The notes beneath the pieces were generated by a model, which made no database searches, was not told the DNA's origin, and was given only the letters and a program-made list of their open reading frames with translations. 64,000 nucleotides of DNA from the NCBI RefSeq assembly GCF_022427965.1, contig NZ_JAKTTI010000015.1:25802-89801 (forward strand), written 5' to 3'. A program made the translations under genes and the position numbers. Below, one piece after another: positions 60,113 through 64,000 of this stretch (the stretch's first letter is position 1; each line of letters opens with the position of its first letter). The stretch is from Fredinandcohnia quinoae. Its GTDB lineage: Bacteria; Bacillota; Bacilli; Bacillales; Bacillaceae_L.

Positions 60113-61831
60113 ATGAAGAAGTCAGCATTGTTGACTATCGCTCTTATGCTAGTAATGTCATTATTCCTAGCAGCTTGCGGTGGTAAAGATGAAAAATCAG
60201 CAAAAAAAGAAGATGAAAAAGCTGGATCTGAAACAGCTGCTCCAAAAGAAGGCGGCACAATCACTTTAGCGGTAAGTACTGCTCCTGAAGGTGTATTTGA
60301 ATCAGCATATTACAGAAGTGCTATCGATGCACAAATTCTAAACTTTACAACAGAAAGTATGTTCGCGACTAATGATGAATTAGAAACTGTTCCTCACTTA
60401 GCAACTTGGGAAATTAGTGAAGACAAATTAACGTATACTTTCAAAATTAAAGAAGGCGTTAAATGGCATAATGGTGAAGAATTAACTGCAGAAGACTGGC
60501 AATTTGCCCTTGAAACAATGGCAGATCCAGACTATGATGGTTCTCGTTTCAACTATGTTGAAGGAATCAAAGGTGCAACAGAAAAGAAAGATGGTAAAGC
60601 AGATCATATCGAAGGTATTAACGTAATTGATCCACATACAATTGCAATTACTTTCAAAGAAGTAAAAATTAATAACTTAGAAAATCTTTGGCCAACTCCA
60701 ATGCCTAAGAAAGCATATGAAGGAATTGCGGTTAAAGACTTAGCTGAGTCTGATCCTGTCCGCAAAGAACCAGTAGGTCTTGGTGCATTCAAAGTTAAAA
60801 AAGTTGTTGCTGGTGAATATGTTGAGTTAGAGCGTAATGATGAGTATTGGCAAGGTAAGCCAAAATTAGATGGCGTAGTTATTAAAGTTATCGATCCATC
60901 ATTAGCAAATGGTGCATTCCAAAATGGTGAAGTTGATATTATGGAAATCGCTCCTGCATCTGTTAAAGAATTAGAAGGTATGGATAATGTTCGTGTAGAA
61001 GAATCTGGCGGTACAGCTTATTCATACATTGGTTTACGTTTCGGTCACCGTGACCAAGCAACTCGTACAAACGTTGCAGACTTTGACAAATTTAATTCAA
61101 AAGAATTACGTCATGCATTATTATATGCAATCAACCGTCCAGCGATGATTGATGCATTCCTTTCTGGGAAAGGTAAAGTATTTAACACAGTTGTACCTTC
61201 TGCATTCTGGATTGCAGTAGATGATTCTGAAATTAACCAATATGAGTTCAATACAGATAAAGCAAAAGAATTACTTGCAGAAGCAGGCTATAAAGATATT
61301 GATGGTGATGGATTCGTCGAAGATCCACAAGGTAAACCATTCAAAATCTCATTCGGTCACTATGCAGGAAATGCAACATTCGAAGGTCGTTCACAAGCAA
61401 TTATCCAAAGCTGGAATGATATCGGTGTGAAGACTGAATTAGCAACAGGTACATTAATTGAATTCAACCTTTATAACGACATGAAAGATCAAGATGATGC
61501 AGCACTAGAAGCATTCTTCGGTTCTTGGTCAACTGGTTCTGATCCAGATCCATCTGGTCTTTGGGATAATGATGCTGAATGGAACTATGGTCGTTGGGTA
61601 AATGAAGAAAGTCACAAGCTTCTTATGGAAGGTCTAAGTGAGAAAGCATTTGATAATGACTACCGTAAACAAGTTTATGTTGATTGGCAAAAACTATTTA
61701 ACGAAGAATTACCAGCATTACCATTATGGGAAAACATGGACCTTTATGGAATTAACAAACGTCTTCAAGGTGTTCATATTAATGCAGTAGGATACCAAGA
61801 TAATGTACATGAATGGTATATTACAGAGTAA
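60113..61831 (+). CDS. appA: Oligopeptide-binding lipoprotein AppA
   Basis: A 572-residue extracellular solute-binding protein of the SBP_bac_5 family, anchored by lipid at the Cys of LFLAACGGK. It then has an Asp/Lys/Ala linker and typical motifs (GVKWHNGEELTAEDWQFAL, GLGAFKVKK, RHALLYAINRPAMIDAFL). It captures peptides for the AppBC channel. Codon use here is richer in GCA/GTT-type highly expressed codons than its neighbours. GGGGGAAAG precedes the ATG. Confidence 0.93.
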   Translation: MKKSALLTIALMLVMSLFLAACGGKDEKSAKKEDEKAGSETAAPKEGGTITLAVSTAPEGVFESAYYRSAIDAQILNFTTESMFATNDELETVPHLATWEISEDKLTYTFKIKEGVKWHNGEELTAEDWQFALETMADPDYDGSRFNYVEGIKGATEKKDGKADHIEGINVIDPHTIAITFKEVKINNLENLWPTPMPKKAYEGIAVKDLAESDPVRKEPVGLGAFKVKKVVAGEYVELERNDEYWQGKPKLDGVVIKVIDPSLANGAFQNGEVDIMEIAPASVKELEGMDNVRVEESGGTAYSYIGLRFGHRDQATRTNVADFDKFNSKELRHALLYAINRPAMIDAFLSGKGKVFNTVVPSAFWIAVDDSEINQYEFNTDKAKELLAEAGYKDIDGDGFVEDPQGKPFKISFGHYAGNATFEGRSQAIIQSWNDIGVKTELATGTLIEFNLYNDMKDQDDAALEAFFGSWSTGSDPDPSGLWDNDAEWNYGRWVNEESHKLLMEGLSEKAFDNDYRKQVYVDWQKLFNEELPALPLWENMDLYGINKRLQGVHINAVGYQDNVHEWYITE

Positions 61832-61866
61832 TTCGAAGAAATTTTAAAGGATAAGGGGAATACACC

Positions 61867-62832
61867 ATGCTACAATACTCAATACGAAGAATTCTTGGCA
61901 TGATTCCATTATTACTCCTTGCCTCCTTAGTAGTGTTCTCCCTGGCAAAAATGATGCCAGGGGACCCTTTTGGGGGAGAAATAGATCCATCTAATACGAA
62001 TCCTCAATATATCGAAGAAATGAAGGAGAAGTTAGGTTATAATGACCCAATATACGTACAATATTGGAGATGGGTTACTGATTTTGTTCAAGGGGATTTT
62101 GGGAAATCAACTGCACATAAAATGCAAGTATCAGATTTAATATTAGAAAGAATTCCTAATACGTTATTTTTAGCATTAGTGTCTTTAATATTTACGTATA
62201 TATTTTCATTTTTAATGGGGATGTATGCCGGAAGAAAACCGTATACACTTGGAGATAACTTAATTGCAGGATATAACTATTTTGGACTTGCGATTCCTTC
62301 TTTCGTAGCTGGGATTGTGGCTATTTACTTTTTCTCGTTTCAGCTTGGATGGTTCCCATTTAGCGGATCTATAGAAGTTGGTTTAGAACCTGGCACTTGG
62401 GAATATTATGTTAGTAAATTCAGACATGTATTACTTCCAGCATTAGTTTTAGGTCTAATGGGTACAGCGTCATACACACAATTTTTACGTAATGACATAA
62501 TTGAAAATAGTCGTAAAGACTTTGTAAGAACAGCTAGAGCAAAAGGAACAAAGGAATCAAATATTTATAATAAACATATTTTACGAAATTCAATTATTCC
62601 GTTAGTAACATTTTTAGGTTTTGATATTGCCACATTAATCGGTGGAGCAGTTATTACAGAAACAATTTTCACTTATCCTGGTATCGGACAGCTATTCCTA
62701 GAATCCGTTACAAGAAGAGATTATGCAGTTATGATGACGATAACAATGTTACTTTCATTTCTAACGCTTTTCGGAAATCTTATAGCCGATTTACTATATG
62801 GCATAGTGGATCCACGCATTCGATTGGATTAA
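61867..62832 (+). CDS. appB: Oligopeptide ABC transporter permease AppB
   Basis: A 321-residue permease with six helices and the OppB signature in the EAA loop (NDIIENSRKDFVRTARAKGTKESNIYNKHILRNSIIPLVTFLG). It starts MLQYSIRRILGMIPLLLLASLVVFSL and forms the channel with AppC. AAGGGG precedes the ATG; the gene ends 12 bases before appC. Confidence 0.94.
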   Translation: MLQYSIRRILGMIPLLLLASLVVFSLAKMMPGDPFGGEIDPSNTNPQYIEEMKEKLGYNDPIYVQYWRWVTDFVQGDFGKSTAHKMQVSDLILERIPNTLFLALVSLIFTYIFSFLMGMYAGRKPYTLGDNLIAGYNYFGLAIPSFVAGIVAIYFFSFQLGWFPFSGSIEVGLEPGTWEYYVSKFRHVLLPALVLGLMGTASYTQFLRNDIIENSRKDFVRTARAKGTKESNIYNKHILRNSIIPLVTFLGFDIATLIGGAVITETIFTYPGIGQLFLESVTRRDYAVMMTITMLLSFLTLFGNLIADLLYGIVDPRIRLD

Positions 62833-62844
62833 GGAGGGGTATAA

Positions 62845-63753
62845 ATGGAAGTAGTTTCAAATACAAATAAAAATGTAACAAACACAGTTAAAAAGAGTCC
62901 CTCGCCATGGGTAATAGCAAGAAGAAAATTCATGAAGAATAAGCTAGCTATGATAAGCTTATCAGTTCTAGTGCTAATTTTGCTAACAGTAATTATTGGC
63001 CCGATGCTATCAAAGCAAGATATAGTTCGTGTAAACTTCATGCAATTAAAACAAGCACCATCTGCTGAGCATTGGCTTGGAACAGATACGAACGGACGTG
63101 ATGTTTTTGCACGGTTGTTAGCTGGTGGAAGAACTTCTTTACTCATTGGGTTCACCTGTATGTTCTTTGTAACAGTTATTGGAACTATTATAGGATCGAT
63201 TGCTGGGTATAATGGAGGGAAAATGGATCAATTATTGATGCGTTTTACTGACTTCGTTTTAGTTTTTCCTTTTTTAATATTCGTAATTGTGATAAATACA
63301 ATTTTAAGTGGAAAAATGTCTGGACCATGGCCAATCATAATCGTTATTAGTATACTCAGTTGGGGCGGCGTTGCAAGAATTGTACGAAGTAGAATTCTGG
63401 CAGAAAAAGAAAATGAATATATCTTAGCAGCTAAATCAATCGGAACAAGACCTTCCAAGATTATTATGAAGCATCTGTTACCGAATGTTTCTTCAACCAT
63501 CATTGTACAAGCTACTTTGATTTTGGCTGTTATGATCGTTGCAGAGACTGGTTTAAGCTTTTTGGGCTTTGGTGTTTCTACTGATACACCAAGCTGGGGT
63601 AATATGTTATCAGAAGCTAGAGACTCAGTAGTGCTGCGTACGTATACTTGGATGTGGGTACCACCTGCAGCAGCGATTACGTTAACAATTCTTTGTATAA
63701 ATTTCATAGGCGAAGGATTAAAGGATGCCTTGAATCCAAAATCTAATCGTTAA
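62845..63753 (+). CDS. appC: Oligopeptide ABC transporter permease AppC
   Basis: A 302-residue permease with an N-terminal OppC domain (WVIARRKFMKNKLAMISLSVLVLILLTVIIGP), LGTDTNGRDVFARLLAGGRTSLLIG, and the EAA loop AAKSIGTRPSKIIMKHLLPNVSSTIIVQATL. Last gene of the app operon, followed by a strong terminator. AGGAGGGG precedes the ATG. Confidence 0.94.
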   Translation: MEVVSNTNKNVTNTVKKSPSPWVIARRKFMKNKLAMISLSVLVLILLTVIIGPMLSKQDIVRVNFMQLKQAPSAEHWLGTDTNGRDVFARLLAGGRTSLLIGFTCMFFVTVIGTIIGSIAGYNGGKMDQLLMRFTDFVLVFPFLIFVIVINTILSGKMSGPWPIIIVISILSWGGVARIVRSRILAEKENEYILAAKSIGTRPSKIIMKHLLPNVSSTIIVQATLILAVMIVAETGLSFLGFGVSTDTPSWGNMLSEARDSVVLRTYTWMWVPPAAAITLTILCINFIGEGLKDALNPKSNR

Positions 63754-63755
63754 AC

Positions 63756-63789
63756 AGATCTATCACTAAATGTGATGGATCTTTTTTTT
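63756..63789 (+). terminator. Terminator of the app operon
   Basis: agatctatcac pairs with gtgatggatct (one G-T pair) around taaat, followed by eight T. Confidence 0.9.
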
Positions 63790-64000
63790 GTTTACTTACT
63801 AGATTGAAAAATAAAACTACTATATTGATAAAACAAACTTTATCACAATGAAGTATTAAAGTGAAAAATAAAAAAGGCAATAAATTAAGGATTTTCATAG
63901 GATTATAAGCGAAAAAATCGTAAAAATTATAAAAATAATCTTGCAATTTCGACAGATTTTTAATAGAATTCATAATTAGATAAAACAATTACTATTATTC
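63790..64000. other. AT-rich end of window, no gene seen
   Basis: About 210 bases of AT-rich sequence without a supported open frame. It contains cttgcaat near 63941, similar to the cttgcaattataat in front of appD, so it may be the promoter region of a further transporter or related gene beyond the window. Confidence 0.4.

Noticed and set aside
63228..63707. Reverse 159-codon open frame opposite appC
   Set aside because: It is fully antisense to appC, has no ribosome binding site and no family features.

Overview
The window is about 64 kb of low-GC, densely coded chromosome from an endospore-forming, denitrifying member of the Bacillaceae. Evidence for this is the gerP spore-coat operon, a Spo0E-type phosphatase, strong AGGAGG ribosome binding sites with frequent TTG starts, an S-box riboswitch, and gene order close to the sbcC-gerP-yisL, yitJ-yitW and argC-argF-yjz-med-fabHF-yjaZ-app parts of the Bacillus subtilis map. 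A nitrate/NO-related block is inserted into that backbone, which recalls denitrifying bacilli such as the azotoformans group (inference). No rRNA, tRNA, CRISPR array, prophage or insertion sequence was seen.

Layout. 1-8.7 kb: 5'-truncated sbcC, gerPFEDCBA (reverse), a DUF418 membrane protein, a hidden Spo0E-like gene, rocD and yisL. 8.8-13 kb: a PAS-GGDEF-EAL protein, a YisN-like protein and a membrane-anchored GH13 protein whose catalytic residues are degenerate. 13-18.6 kb: a SAM-riboswitch-controlled yitJ-metH methionine operon. 18.6-25 kb: yajQ, cvfB, degV, yitT, an Ipi/Gmad2 lipoprotein, small genes, a HAD phosphatase and yitW.

25-42.5 kb is the accessory heart of the window. It holds three CRP/FNR regulators (one with the [4Fe-4S] cysteines of Bacillus Fnr), three DUF2249 proteins, a second MIP18 protein, an NnrS/oxidase-like membrane protein, an AhbD/NirJ-like radical SAM protein, and a CuA-type oxidase/NO-reductase pair with a Sco chaperone. 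It also holds NarK, the RIC iron-sulfur/NO repair protein, a soluble chemoreceptor and molybdenum cofactor genes (mobA, moeA, mobB, moaE, moaD). Nine TGTGA-N6-TCACA boxes lie in its intergenic spaces. Eight of them are centred 41 to 42 bp upstream of the start point predicted from a -10-like hexamer, and the ninth lies 30 bp further upstream. This looks like one Fnr-activated regulon for anaerobic nitrate respiration and NO handling. Structured repeat elements sit just behind three of its reverse-strand genes.

42.6-51.1 kb: argC-J-B-D, then carB-argF, with ArgR-type boxes; the expected carA is missing. 51.2-57.8 kb: yjzC, yjzD, yjaU, yjaV, med, a yjzB-like gene, fabH-fabF behind a FapR-like site, and yjaZ. 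58-63.8 kb: an appDFABC oligopeptide ABC transporter behind CodY-like boxes.
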